Assembly (NCBI GenBank): GCA_002436015.1
Contig: DIXJ01000010.1
Coordinates: 48,299 to 112,298, forward strand
Direction: 5' to 3'
DNA length: 64,000 bases
Source: Synergistaceae bacterium UBA6083
Lineage (GTDB): Bacteria > Synergistota > Synergistia > Synergistales > 79-D21
Shown: positions 49,853-58,038 of the stretch, piece by piece
How the letters are laid out: each line of letters opens with the position of its first letter
Numbering within the stretch: position 1 is the stretch's first letter
The notes under the pieces: model-generated
What the model was told of the DNA's origin: nothing
What the model saw: only the letters and a program-made list of their open reading frames with translations
The model's database searches: none
Translations under genes and position numbers: made by a program

Positions 49853-51042
49853 GGCGATTTCGGTGGAGTGCCTGGACCCTGCTGATCCTTCTGTTCTCAG
49901 GGTTCGTCCTCCCGCTTTTCCTCGCGGGCGACCCGAGGGAACCGGTGGCCTCTCCTTTTGCCCGGCCTGCCTGGGTGGGTCGCAACCAGGCGCCGGCCCT
50001 GGCCTTTTCCGTTCCGCCGGGGGAGGGGAAGGCCTTTGCCTGGTCATGGGACGCCCCGAGGGGGCTTTCCGTCTCCGGGGAGGTCGAATTCGCGGGGGTC
50101 CCGGGGTCAGCCCGCCTCACCTGGGAGAAGCCTTCCGGAGAGATCCTTGTCCTGGCGGACCTTTCGGGACAGGAAACGGCCACCCTCGATCTCGACGCCC
50201 GGGACATGGCCTTCCGGGCTGCCCTGGGACTTTCTCCCTTCGACGAATCCCTGGAGGGCCTCTTCGGCGGCCGCGGGACGATACGGGTCCGGATCGATAG
50301 CGACGTTCCCGTCGAGAAGTCCTCCCTTTCCGTCAGGATTCCAGGGGACCGGTGGGGCCTTTTCGGCACCGACCAGAGGGGGCGGGACGTCTTCCGGCTT
50401 TTCCTCGCAGGGATTCGCGTGTCGCTCCTGGTGGGTGTCATGGCCGTCCTTGTCTCCACGGTGATCGGCCTTTCGGCGGGCCTTTTGGGAGGCTACGTCG
50501 GGGGCGTGGTGGACGCCCTGCTGATGCGTGCCGTGGACGTTCTCCTGTCGATCCCCCTCCTCCCGATCCTCATGGTTCTGGCAGCCCTTTGGGGAAAGGG
50601 ACTGTGGCAGCTCGTCCTGATCCTGGGGCTCTTTTCCTGGATGGGAACGGCCCGAACGGTCCGCTCCATGACCCTGTCCTTCAGGGAGGCGCCCTACGTG
50701 GAGGCACTCAGGGCCATCGGGGCCCCTACCTTCTACATCCTCGCCCGGCACGGGGTGCCCACGGTGCTGCCTCTCCTTCTGGCCAACATCGCCCTGGGGG
50801 TCCCCGGGGTCATCCTCTCGGAGGCAGCCCTTGCCTACCTGGGCCTGTCCGATCCCCGGGTCATTTCCTGGGGCCGCATGCTTCACGAAGCCCAGTCCTT
50901 CGGGGCTTTCACGACAGGAGCCTGGTGGCTTTTGCTGCCGCCCGGCCTGGGCATCGCTCTCCTCTGTTTCGTCTTCATGGACCTGGGCAGGGCCCTGGAG
51001 GAATGGGCCGACCCGAGGCTGAAGGGAGGAGGGGGAGCATGA
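49849..51042 (+). CDS. Peptide/nickel-type ABC transporter permease (DppC-like) with extracytoplasmic insertion
   Basis: A 397-residue permease, about 100 residues longer than a normal DppC. After TM1 (LLILLFSGFVLPLFLAG) comes a stretch of about 130 mostly hydrophilic, beta-rich residues (30-165: GEVEFAGVPGSARLTWEKPSG, FGGRGTIRVRIDSDVPV) before the usual motif GDRWGLFGTDQRGRDVFRLFLAGIRVSL. The remaining domain is standard (EAPYVEALRAIGAPTFYILARHGVPTVLPLLLANIALGVP). The insertion would face the periplasm and might contact the unusual binding protein. ATGA overlaps on both sides. Confidence 0.88.
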   Translation: MRRFRWSAWTLLILLFSGFVLPLFLAGDPREPVASPFARPAWVGRNQAPALAFSVPPGEGKAFAWSWDAPRGLSVSGEVEFAGVPGSARLTWEKPSGEILVLADLSGQETATLDLDARDMAFRAALGLSPFDESLEGLFGGRGTIRVRIDSDVPVEKSSLSVRIPGDRWGLFGTDQRGRDVFRLFLAGIRVSLLVGVMAVLVSTVIGLSAGLLGGYVGGVVDALLMRAVDVLLSIPLLPILMVLAALWGKGLWQLVLILGLFSWMGTARTVRSMTLSFREAPYVEALRAIGAPTFYILARHGVPTVLPLLLANIALGVPGVILSEAALAYLGLSDPRVISWGRMLHEAQSFGAFTTGAWWLLLPPGLGIALLCFVFMDLGRALEEWADPRLKGGGGA

Positions 51043-51821
51043 TCGTGCTTGAAAACCTCTCCGTCCTTTACCGTTCGCAGGGCCGGGAGGTCTTCGCCCT
51101 CTCGGATGTGACCCTGTCCCTTCCGGCCGGTCGGGTGACGGGCCTGGTCGGCGAGTCCGGGAGCGGGAAGACGACCCTGGTCATGGCGATCCTTGGACTG
51201 CTGCCGCCCGAGGCCAGGGTGCGGGGGCGCATCCTCCTGGAGGGGGTCGACGTGGCTGGCATGGCGGAGTCCGGACTGGATCGTTTCCGGTGGACGCGCG
51301 TGGCCCTGGTTCCCCAGGGAAGCCAGAATTCCTTCAACCCGGTCCTCAGTATCGGAGAACAGGTCGCCGAGCCCATAAGGATCCACCAGGGAGCCAGCCG
51401 CACCGAGGCCGAAAAGAAAACCCGTCGCCTGCTGGATGAGGTGGGGCTGGGTGCCAGGATCGCGGCGCGATTTCCCCACGAGCTTTCAGGGGGGCAACGG
51501 CAGAGGGCGGCCCTGGCCATGGCGCTCGGCTGCGACCCGGCCTTTCTCCTGGCGGACGAGCCGACCACGGCGCTGGATGTGATCATCCAGGCGGAGATCG
51601 TCGAACTCCTCAGGCGAACCGTGAGGGACCGGAAGATGGGGATGGCGCTGGTCTCGCACGACCTTCCCCTTGCTTCCGGCCTTTGCGAAACCATTTGTGT
51701 CCTTGACGGGGGAAGACTCGTGGAAATCCTCCCCGCGGAGGACCTGGCCGAAAGGGCGAGGCACCCGCGAACCCGTGCGCTCGTGAAAGCCCTGCTGGAA
51801 ATGGAGCAGGCCCGGCCATGA
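51039..51821 (+). CDS. Peptide/nickel-type ABC transporter ATPase (DppD-like)
   Basis: A 260-residue ATPase. Walker A VGESGSGKTT, Q-loop VALVPQGSQNSFNPVLSIGEQVAEP, signature LSGGQRQRAALAMAL, Walker B FLLADEPTTALD and VSHDLPLA are intact. It is shorter than typical DppD and lacks the C-terminal oligopeptide-binding extension. ATG at 51039 overlaps the permease stop; the frame is open much further upstream, but only as a shadow of that gene. Confidence 0.9.
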   Translation: MIVLENLSVLYRSQGREVFALSDVTLSLPAGRVTGLVGESGSGKTTLVMAILGLLPPEARVRGRILLEGVDVAGMAESGLDRFRWTRVALVPQGSQNSFNPVLSIGEQVAEPIRIHQGASRTEAEKKTRRLLDEVGLGARIAARFPHELSGGQRQRAALAMALGCDPAFLLADEPTTALDVIIQAEIVELLRRTVRDRKMGMALVSHDLPLASGLCETICVLDGGRLVEILPAEDLAERARHPRTRALVKALLEMEQARP

Positions 51822-52741
51822 CGATGCTGCTCGAGATCCGCGGGCTTCATGTGACCTTTCACGGCCGCCGGGGCAAGGAACAGGCTCTACGGGGGGTGGA
51901 CCTTGCCGTGGCCAGTGGCGAAAGCGTTGCGGTCGTGGGGGAGTCGGGAAGCGGCAAGACGACCCTCCTGAGGGCGTCCCTCGGGCTGGTCCCCACGGAG
52001 GGTGGAAGCGTATGCCTCTTCGGAACCGACCTCGGTGCCCTCGAGAGAGACGGCCGGATTCGGGCCTTGCGCCGGTGCGGCATGATGCCGCAAGATCCCT
52101 ACGGGGCGGTTCCCCCCACCTTGTCTGTGCGTGATGCGGTGATGGAACCGCTCCTCCTGGTCAACGGCTTCCGGTCGAAGGAAATCTCCGCGCTGAAGGC
52201 GGAATCCCTTTTAAGGGAATGGGGGCTGCCTGACGAACGCATCTGGGGAGCCAGGGTTTCCCGGTCCCTTTCCGGCGGGCAGCGCCAGCGAGTCTGCGGG
52301 GCAAGGGCCATGGCCCTGGACCCTGAACTTTTCCTGGCGGATGAGCCTACCAGCATGCAGGACGCATCCCTGCGGGGGGAGATCGTGTCCGTCCTGGAAA
52401 GCCGTGTAGCGGAGGGCATGGGGCTTGTCCTCGTGACCCACGACCTGATCCTCGCCCGCCGGGCGGCTCGGGCGGGGCTCGTCCTCTACCGGGGAGTCGT
52501 GGTGGAGAGGGGACCGACAAGGGATCTGCTCGACAACCCGCGTCACCCGTACACGGCGGCGCTTGCACGGGCTCTTCCAAGGCTCGGGAAGGCCATCCTG
52601 CCCCCGCCAGGGAGCCTCGTCCGCCCGGGACAGGGCTGTCCCTACGCGGAACGCTGCGAAAGAGCCGATTCGTCGTGCATGGAACCCCCGGTCCTGAGGG
52701 AGGTTTCACCAGGAAGGTTCGTGGCCTGTCACAAGGCCTGA
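51818..52741 (+). CDS. Peptide/nickel-type ABC transporter ATPase (DppF-like)
   Basis: A 307-residue ATPase. Walker A VGESGSGKTT, signature LSGGQRQRVCGARAM, Walker B LFLADEPTSMQD and VTHDLILA are intact. The C-terminal extension GQGCPYAERCERADSSCMEPPVLREVSPGRFVACH contains four Cys, the conserved [4Fe-4S]-like tail of the oligopeptide ATPase family. ATGA overlap with the DppD-like gene. It completes a two-permease, two-ATPase importer. Confidence 0.92.
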   Translation: MTMLLEIRGLHVTFHGRRGKEQALRGVDLAVASGESVAVVGESGSGKTTLLRASLGLVPTEGGSVCLFGTDLGALERDGRIRALRRCGMMPQDPYGAVPPTLSVRDAVMEPLLLVNGFRSKEISALKAESLLREWGLPDERIWGARVSRSLSGGQRQRVCGARAMALDPELFLADEPTSMQDASLRGEIVSVLESRVAEGMGLVLVTHDLILARRAARAGLVLYRGVVVERGPTRDLLDNPRHPYTAALARALPRLGKAILPPPGSLVRPGQGCPYAERCERADSSCMEPPVLREVSPGRFVACHKA

Positions 52742-52769
52742 AAAAATCTTGGAGCTGGAGGTTCCGGAA

Positions 52770-53261
52770 TTGTCCTTTTTCAGGAACAGCGGAAATGTTT
52801 CCCGGTTTCTCGCGCGGAGCGCACTCATCGCTGCACTTTATGCCCTCCTGGTGCTGGCTTTTGCCCCGATGTCCTTCGGACCTGTCCAGTTTCGGGTCGC
52901 AGAGGCGATGACCCTCCTCCCGTGGCTCTTTCCCGAGGCGGTTCCCGGGCTCTTTATCGGCTGCCTCGTGTCGAACCTGTTCGGGGGACTCGGGATCGTC
53001 GACATGGTTTTCGGCAGCCTGGCCACCCTTGTGGCAGCCTGGCTCACGAGGCGCATGCCGAACCTGCTCTGGGCGGCGGTCCCCCCGGTGCTGGTGAATG
53101 CCCTCGTCGTGGGAGCCTACCTTTCCGTTCTTCTTGACGTTCCCCTTGCTGCGACGATCCTTTACGTGGGACTGGGACAGGCGGGGGTCTGCTTCCTGCT
53201 TGGGGTTCCCCTGGCGACCCTGCTGCGCCGGGTCCTCAGGGACAAGGGATCGAGGGCCTGA
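52770..53261 (+). CDS. queT: QueT-type ECF transporter S component
   Basis: A 163-residue membrane protein of the QueT family, thought to take up queuosine precursors with a shared ECF energising module. LIAALYALLVLAFAPMSFGPVQFRVAEAMTLLPWL and GLFIGCLVSNLFGGLGIVDMVFGSLATLVAAWLTRR are the family blocks. I chose TTG at 52770 because GGAGG lies eight bases upstream; another TTG at 52749 has none. It follows the ABC operon by 28 bases and shares its terminator. No preQ1 riboswitch is visible. Confidence 0.85.
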   Translation: MSFFRNSGNVSRFLARSALIAALYALLVLAFAPMSFGPVQFRVAEAMTLLPWLFPEAVPGLFIGCLVSNLFGGLGIVDMVFGSLATLVAAWLTRRMPNLLWAAVPPVLVNALVVGAYLSVLLDVPLAATILYVGLGQAGVCFLLGVPLATLLRRVLRDKGSRA

Positions 53262-53270
53262 AGAGAAGAA

Positions 53271-53306
53271 AAAAGAGGGGGTTCCCCGCGGGGAACCCCC
53301 TCTTTT
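53271..53306. terminator. Bidirectional terminator between queT and the repeat-protein gene
   Basis: A perfect 17-bp inverted repeat (AAAAGAGGGGGTTCCCC and its complement) around a GC centre, with A run and T run on opposite sides. Confidence 0.9.
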
Positions 53307-53317
53307 GGCATTGCGGG

Positions 53318-55468
53318 TTACGGGACCCGGACGACTGTCGTGGTTCCGTCGTCCCAGGTTGCGGCCAGTTCGTAGCGAGACGCCGGAAGCTGCAGGGTTC
53401 CGTTGTTCTCCACGAAGAGTTGGAGGTTCCGGTTCGGCGGGACCGGGAAGGAAACGGACCCGTCGGGCTTGTTCAGGAGCTTGGCGCCTGGAACCCGGAC
53501 AGCCATCGTCCACCGGCCGTTTGAAGGGATCGTGTCCCAGATCCCCCTTACACCGATGTTCCTGAGGGAAAGAGACTTGATCGTTCCCCTGCCCCTGATC
53601 TTCAGCGTGAAAACCCAATCTCCCTTTCCGTTTTTCAAAAGCCGGTCATAGGGCCCGACGAAGTCGCTCGAGGCTTGCCACGGCTTCGACAATTCCAACT
53701 CGCGCTTTTCGATCAACGGGAGCGCGCCGGGGGCAGGAAGGACACCGATTTCCTTTTCGAGCAGCTGCCCGTCGCTGAAGGCGAGTGAAACTCGCCATTT
53801 CGACGCCGGTTCGGCCAGGGTATTGTTGTCCTCGACCCAGAGCTGCAATGCCGTGGTCCCTTCCACGGGAACCTTGACGGACCCGTTGGGTGCGTTCAGG
53901 ACCCCCCCTCCGGGCCGGGTCACGGCCAGGAGCCAGCGGTTGTTGTTGGGGATCGTGTCCCATTCCCCGCCCTTGGTGAGGTTGACCAGCCGGACAGCCG
54001 TCAGGGTTCCCGCTTTCGTGAACTTGATATCGAAGCGGTAATCCCGGTTCAGGTTGCCCGCGAGCTTTTCGTTAGGCCCGACGTAGTCGTAGCTGCCCGT
54101 GCCCGCCAGTGAGGCTTCCAGGAAGTTTCCGTCCCCCGTTGCAACCGGGGCGCTGTAAGGCTTGATGTCCTCTTCGAGGATCCTGCCGTCATCGTAAACC
54201 AGCGTGAGCTTTGAGCGCGTTTCAGACCGGCCCAGCGAATCGTTGTTCTCGAGCCAAAGGATGAACGCCATGGGTTCCGATATGGGGATGTTGATCGCAC
54301 CGTCGGCGCGGTTGAGGATTTCTCCGTTCGTCCGCGTTACGGCCAGGAGCCACTTGCCGTTTCCGGGCAGGGTGTCCCATTCCCCGGAGGGGCCCTTCAC
54401 GTTGGTGACCTTCATCCCGATCACGGTTCCGGGGGAATCCGACTTCACGTCGATGCGCCAGTCGGGTTTTCCGTTGCCGGCCCGTTTCTCGCTGCCGCCG
54501 ACAAGGTCGCGGTTCCCCTCCCCCATCATCGTCGCCTGCAGGCGCTCCGACTGGGTCACCTGGGGTTCTGCAGCCTGTGCGGCGATGGTTCCGCGCAGCC
54601 GCTTGCCGTCGGCAAAACGCAAAATTACCTCGAAGCGTGTTTTCCCTTCGGCGATGGAACCGTCATCCGACATCCAGAGGTCAAGGGCCGACCTCCCGGA
54701 AAGCGGGATCTCGACGCTGCCGTCATTCCTGTTCAGGGTGTTCCTGCCCCGTACGACGGCGAGTGCCCACCGACCGTTGCCTGGAATCGTGTCCCACGCC
54801 GTAGTTGGCCTGCCTTCGACGAGGTTGCGCACCTCGATTTCCGTCAGCGTGCCTTCCCCCTCCAGTTCAAGGCGTATGCGCTCGTCGGGACGCCCGTCGC
54901 CCGTGAGTGTTTCGTTCCGCCCCGCGAGGTCCCGGTTTGTCTTTTCCAGCCAGCCGACCGAGACGATTCTCGCCGTGGTGGCTGTGATGGACGGCGGGAT
55001 CGTGATGGTGGAACTGGCCTCGGAGTTGTCCAGGAACCGCGCCGTGAGGGTGAACTTGCCCCCCCGGGCGATCGCGCCGTTATCCGCCACGGCAAACTCC
55101 ACGCCCAGCCCGAGCAGGAACGGAACCATGGGCAGCCTGCCGTTGGCTTCGGTCAGCAGGTTCCCGGAGTTGTCCCTGACCCGCATTCCCCAGCTGGAAT
55201 TGCCCGGGGTCGTGTCCCAGGTACCGTTGCCGTCCACTGCTCTCAGTATGAGTCCCGCAAGGGCGCCGGCACCGCTGATCGATGCCGAGAACCGGGCATC
55301 CGGCTTGCCGTCGGGGGTGCTGCTTTCCCCTTGCCCGACAACGTCATCCGGACCGAATCCGTTGAAGGTGAAACCCGCCACTTCGCCCATGGCCGCGAAA
55401 GCCCCCGTTGCAATCAACAGGAGCATCGCGACCGAAGTTGCCAATGACCTGAAAGCCTTTCTTCGCAT
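53318..55468 (-). CDS. Secreted protein of five tandem domains with WDT(I/L)PxN motif
   Basis: A 716-residue protein of unknown function. A signal peptide (MRRKAFRSLATSVAMLLLIA through GAFA) precedes five repeats of about 140 residues. Each repeat has, in order, DxxGx(N/D)GKPDxxF-like start, GTLxxxxLxN, the core WDT(I/L/T)PxN near residues 83, 224, 363, 502 and 643, LLNxxDGSVxxP, LxLWxxDNxxL and a final strand with FxDGxxL. Repeat copies are diverged, not recent duplicates. The alternation of strands suggests beta-sandwich units; the NGKPD/DGRPD segments might bind calcium. GGGAGGGG precedes the ATG. It stands alone, with its own terminator. It could be a surface adhesin or cell-envelope protein, but that is inference. 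Confidence 0.82.
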   Translation of the reverse strand: MRRKAFRSLATSVAMLLLIATGAFAAMGEVAGFTFNGFGPDDVVGQGESSTPDGKPDARFSASISGAGALAGLILRAVDGNGTWDTTPGNSSWGMRVRDNSGNLLTEANGRLPMVPFLLGLGVEFAVADNGAIARGGKFTLTARFLDNSEASSTITIPPSITATTARIVSVGWLEKTNRDLAGRNETLTGDGRPDERIRLELEGEGTLTEIEVRNLVEGRPTTAWDTIPGNGRWALAVVRGRNTLNRNDGSVEIPLSGRSALDLWMSDDGSIAEGKTRFEVILRFADGKRLRGTIAAQAAEPQVTQSERLQATMMGEGNRDLVGGSEKRAGNGKPDWRIDVKSDSPGTVIGMKVTNVKGPSGEWDTLPGNGKWLLAVTRTNGEILNRADGAINIPISEPMAFILWLENNDSLGRSETRSKLTLVYDDGRILEEDIKPYSAPVATGDGNFLEASLAGTGSYDYVGPNEKLAGNLNRDYRFDIKFTKAGTLTAVRLVNLTKGGEWDTIPNNNRWLLAVTRPGGGVLNAPNGSVKVPVEGTTALQLWVEDNNTLAEPASKWRVSLAFSDGQLLEKEIGVLPAPGALPLIEKRELELSKPWQASSDFVGPYDRLLKNGKGDWVFTLKIRGRGTIKSLSLRNIGVRGIWDTIPSNGRWTMAVRVPGAKLLNKPDGSVSFPVPPNRNLQLFVENNGTLQLPASRYELAATWDDGTTTVVRVP

Positions 55469-55634
55469 GTTTACCCCTCCCTCGGGGACGTACCCCTGAT
55501 GGTGTTTATGTTATATGAATATTTTAGCACAGGGCCTTATGCCCATCATGGACTGGGGAAAGAAACCCGGTTGCCAGCCCCTTCCCGCAACGGTTTCAAA
55601 ATGTTACCATCTCTTTAAACGGGGGTGGCATCCA

Positions 55635-56435
55635 GTGACGAAGGTCATGCTCTGCGGACGAGGCGGAAGCGGAAAGAGCACGGTGACGGCCATGATGGCC
55701 CGTTACCTGGCTGCCAACGGGCAAAAGGTTTTGGTGATGGACGCCGATACGAGCAGCCGGGCCCTTGCGGGACTGGTTGGGCTTCGCCGGCCCGAGCGCA
55801 GCCTGGCCGACGAACTGGGGGGGCCCGAGGCATTGACGAGAAAGCTCGGTGCCTACCTTGCCCCCTGCGGTGAGCGGGAGTGCCGGATCCATGTCGACGA
55901 ACTTCCTGCGGCCTGTACAAGCCGGCGCGATTGCCTGGCCCTCCTGGAAGTGGGGAAAGCCTGGCCGGGCGGCGACGATGCAGGCCACATCCTCGACGAA
56001 CTGGGCCGGACCGTCCTGAGTCGCCTGGATGACCGCAACTGGTGGGTCCTGGTGGACAACGAGGCCGGCATGGATCGCTACGGGTCCTGCCACCGATGCA
56101 CGGACGCCTTCCTTTTCGTCTCCGACGGGTCCTTGGAATCACTGGAATCCGCGGCGTTTGCCACCCGCCTTTTCCTGGAGGTCGAAAAACCCCTTTTGAC
56201 CCTGCTGAACCGGGTCGATCCCGGTTCGGCAGACGAGATTGGCCTGCGGGCAAGGCGCCTGGGGGTGTCTATTGATGGCGTCATCCCTCCGGAGTCTTGC
56301 GTGCTGGAGGCCGTTGCCGAGGGTCGCCCCGTTCCGCTGAAGGGAGAGGCCGCCACGGCGATCGGTCACGTCCTGTCACGCCTGGAGTCGGTCCTGAACC
56401 CGTCCGGGAGAGCGCAGCTCCGCCGCCGGTTTTAG
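55635..56435 (+). CDS. CooC/MinD-type P-loop ATPase
   Basis: A 266-residue SIMIBI NTPase. VMLCGRGGSGKSTVTAMMARYLAANGQKVLVMDAD matches CooC-type maturation ATPases (nickel insertion into CO dehydrogenase), but the signature Lys of the deviant Walker A is Arg here. WWVLVDNEAGMDRYG is the Walker B/switch II. Cys residues occur as CGERECRIHVDELPAACTSRRDC and GSCHRC and may bind metal or a cluster. No CODH or hydrogenase gene lies in the window. GTG start with GGGGGTGG upstream. Partner enzyme unknown. Confidence 0.78.
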   Translation: MTKVMLCGRGGSGKSTVTAMMARYLAANGQKVLVMDADTSSRALAGLVGLRRPERSLADELGGPEALTRKLGAYLAPCGERECRIHVDELPAACTSRRDCLALLEVGKAWPGGDDAGHILDELGRTVLSRLDDRNWWVLVDNEAGMDRYGSCHRCTDAFLFVSDGSLESLESAAFATRLFLEVEKPLLTLLNRVDPGSADEIGLRARRLGVSIDGVIPPESCVLEAVAEGRPVPLKGEAATAIGHVLSRLESVLNPSGRAQLRRRF

Positions 56436-56443
56436 GAAAGCCG

Positions 56444-56472
56444 TTGACACCCCTTGCCCTTGGGGGTATAAG
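56444..56472 (+). promoter_or_regulatory. Promoter of thiT
   Basis: A perfect TTGACA, a 17-base spacer and TATAAG. The start of transcription would fall just before the TPP aptamer. Confidence 0.82.
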
Positions 56473-56481
56473 TCTGCTTGG

Positions 56482-56571
56482 CATCGGGGGAGTCGGAAAA
56501 CCGGCTGAGAGGAGGCGAAGGCCTCGACCCCTGGAACCTGATCCGGGTCATACCGGCGAAGGAAAGATGCG
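56482..56571 (+). promoter_or_regulatory. TPP riboswitch (THI element)
   Basis: The thi-box core is intact: CTGAGA in the pyrimidine-sensing helix, then GACCCCTGGAACCTGATC and the closing GGGTCATACCGGCGAAGG. It should bind thiamine pyrophosphate and shut off thiT. The 130 bases between aptamer and start codon contain CCCCAGG (56627) that can pair with CCTGGGG at 56673 or with CCTGGGG at 56686, close to the GGAG ribosome site at 56697. That suggests translational control, by inference. Confidence 0.93.
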
Positions 56572-56702
56572 AGCCATTCCATAAGCCGCGTTTCCCTTCA
56601 GGTCCTCCCCGTACGGTTTCCCTTTCCCCAGGTGCCCAATTGCTGTCCATGCCGGTTGTGAATGCATCCCGGCCTGGGGCAGATTCCTGGGGGAATGGAG
56701 TC

Positions 56703-57218
56703 ATGAAGCCCAATGTGAAGATCATGGTGGAAGGTGCGCTGGCAGCGGCCATGACGGTCGCGCTTTCCTACGTCAAGCTGTGGGAGATGCCGCAGGGTGG
56801 CTCGATCACGCTGGAAGCGATCCCGCTTCTTGTCTTTTCCCTGAGACGGGGCGTGCGCCCGGGAATCGGCGCCGGTGCGATTGCGGGCCTCCTCCAGCTC
56901 CTGCTGGGCGGGTATATCGTCCACCCGGTCCAGGCGGTGCTGGATTATCCCCTGGCCTTCGCGGTCCTTGGCCTTGCGGGAACTTTCAGGAAGCCGCCCT
57001 GGGTGGGAACGGTTCTCGGCAGTCTTGCGAGGTTTGCCTGCCACGTGGCATCAGGAGCGGTCTTCTTCGGGAGCTATGCCCCCGAGGGAACGAACGTCTG
57101 GGCTTATTCCCTGGCCTATAACGGAAGCTATATGCTGCCGAACCTCGTCCTTGCGGTGGTGGTCGTGTCAATCCTCTGGCCGAGGCTGTCCCGGGTTTCC
57201 CAGCCGGGTCCAGGATAA
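56703..57218 (+). CDS. thiT: Thiamine ECF transporter S component
   Basis: A 171-residue membrane protein with about six helices. LWEMPQGGSITLEAIPLLVFSLRRGVRPG is the ThiT/YuaJ signature, and WAYSLAYNGSYMLPNLVL the C-terminal thiamine-binding block with its conserved Tyr/Trp/Asn. It binds thiamine and relies on an ECF ATPase module encoded elsewhere. The TPP riboswitch upstream confirms the assignment. Start ATG follows GGAG; the earlier open frame runs through the riboswitch. Confidence 0.94.
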   Translation: MKPNVKIMVEGALAAAMTVALSYVKLWEMPQGGSITLEAIPLLVFSLRRGVRPGIGAGAIAGLLQLLLGGYIVHPVQAVLDYPLAFAVLGLAGTFRKPPWVGTVLGSLARFACHVASGAVFFGSYAPEGTNVWAYSLAYNGSYMLPNLVLAVVVVSILWPRLSRVSQPGPG

Positions 57219-57221
57219 AGA

Positions 57222-57260
57222 GAAAGCCCGAACGCTGCGGCGTTCGGGCTTTCTTGTTTT
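57222..57260. terminator. Rho-independent terminator after thiT
   Basis: A perfect 14-bp stem (GAAAGCCCGAACGC with its complement) and a TGCG loop, then TTGTTTT. It may also serve convergent pssA. Confidence 0.88.
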
Positions 57261-57291
57261 CCGGAAACGGTACCGTTCCTCAAGGGAGGGG

Positions 57292-58038
57292 TCAGGCTTC
57301 GCTTTCGACCTCTTCGTTCAGCTCGGCAGGGTCGAGGGCTAGCCAGCGCCTCCAGTCGAAACGGAAAAAGCCGCTCGTGATGTAGATGGCCATCAACGCA
57401 AGGGTTGCCTTGCCCTGCAGCGCGACGATGAGGGCGACGGTGAGGGCGAACATGAAGGCCACCTTCAGCCGATTGACGTTCCCGCTCCTGAGACGCTTGA
57501 GGTTCCCGTAGGGGATGCTCGAGACCATCAGGAGGCCGGAACCCACTGCCAGCAAGCTGGCAAGGGCCGGCGGCATGGAGAGGCCGCCCATGACCATCGA
57601 GGCCAGGAACAGTCCCCCGGCGGGGATGGGAAGGCCCTGGAAGGGGCCGGGAACATGGCAGACGTTGAAGCGCGCCAGGCGCAGGGCGCCGCAAAGGCCG
57701 AAAAAGGCTGCCGCGAGGGCGCCGACTATTCCAAGCCAGCCCCAGAGGAAAACCGCGTAGAAGAGAAGGGCCGGGGCGGCCCCAAAACTGACGACGTCGG
57801 CAAGGCTGTCCAGCTCGACGCCGAATTCCGTGCTGCCACCGAGGCTCCGAGCCATCTTGCCGTCCATGGTGTCGAAGAAGACGGCGGCCATGATCAGCCA
57901 TGCCGCGGGCTGGTAGTGACCCTGAAGTGTGAGGATCATCGAGAGGATCCCGCTGAGGATGTTGCCGCTCGTGATCATGTTCGGGATGATCTTGCGGAAA
58001 GGCAGGGAGCGTGCTCTACGAGGAATACGCTTCATCAA
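57292..58038 (-). CDS. pssA: CDP-diacylglycerol-serine O-phosphatidyltransferase
   Basis: A 248-residue membrane enzyme that makes phosphatidylserine. The CDP-alcohol phosphotransferase motif is complete: FDTMDGKMARSLGGSTEFGVELDSLADVVSFG near residues 55-86 (DGxxAR...G...D...D). PNMITSGNILSGILSMIL is the conserved N-terminal helix. It overlaps psd by 23 bases, so the two steps to phosphatidylethanolamine are coupled. Type II PssA of this size is common in bacteria outside the enterics. Confidence 0.94.
   Translation of the reverse strand: MMKRIPRRARSLPFRKIIPNMITSGNILSGILSMILTLQGHYQPAAWLIMAAVFFDTMDGKMARSLGGSTEFGVELDSLADVVSFGAAPALLFYAVFLWGWLGIVGALAAAFFGLCGALRLARFNVCHVPGPFQGLPIPAGGLFLASMVMGGLSMPPALASLLAVGSGLLMVSSIPYGNLKRLRSGNVNRLKVAFMFALTVALIVALQGKATLALMAIYITSGFFRFDWRRWLALDPAELNEEVESEA

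Noticed and set aside
52600..52770. preQ1 riboswitch before queT
   Set aside because: The upstream bases are the end of an ABC ATPase gene; no preQ1 aptamer pattern is visible.
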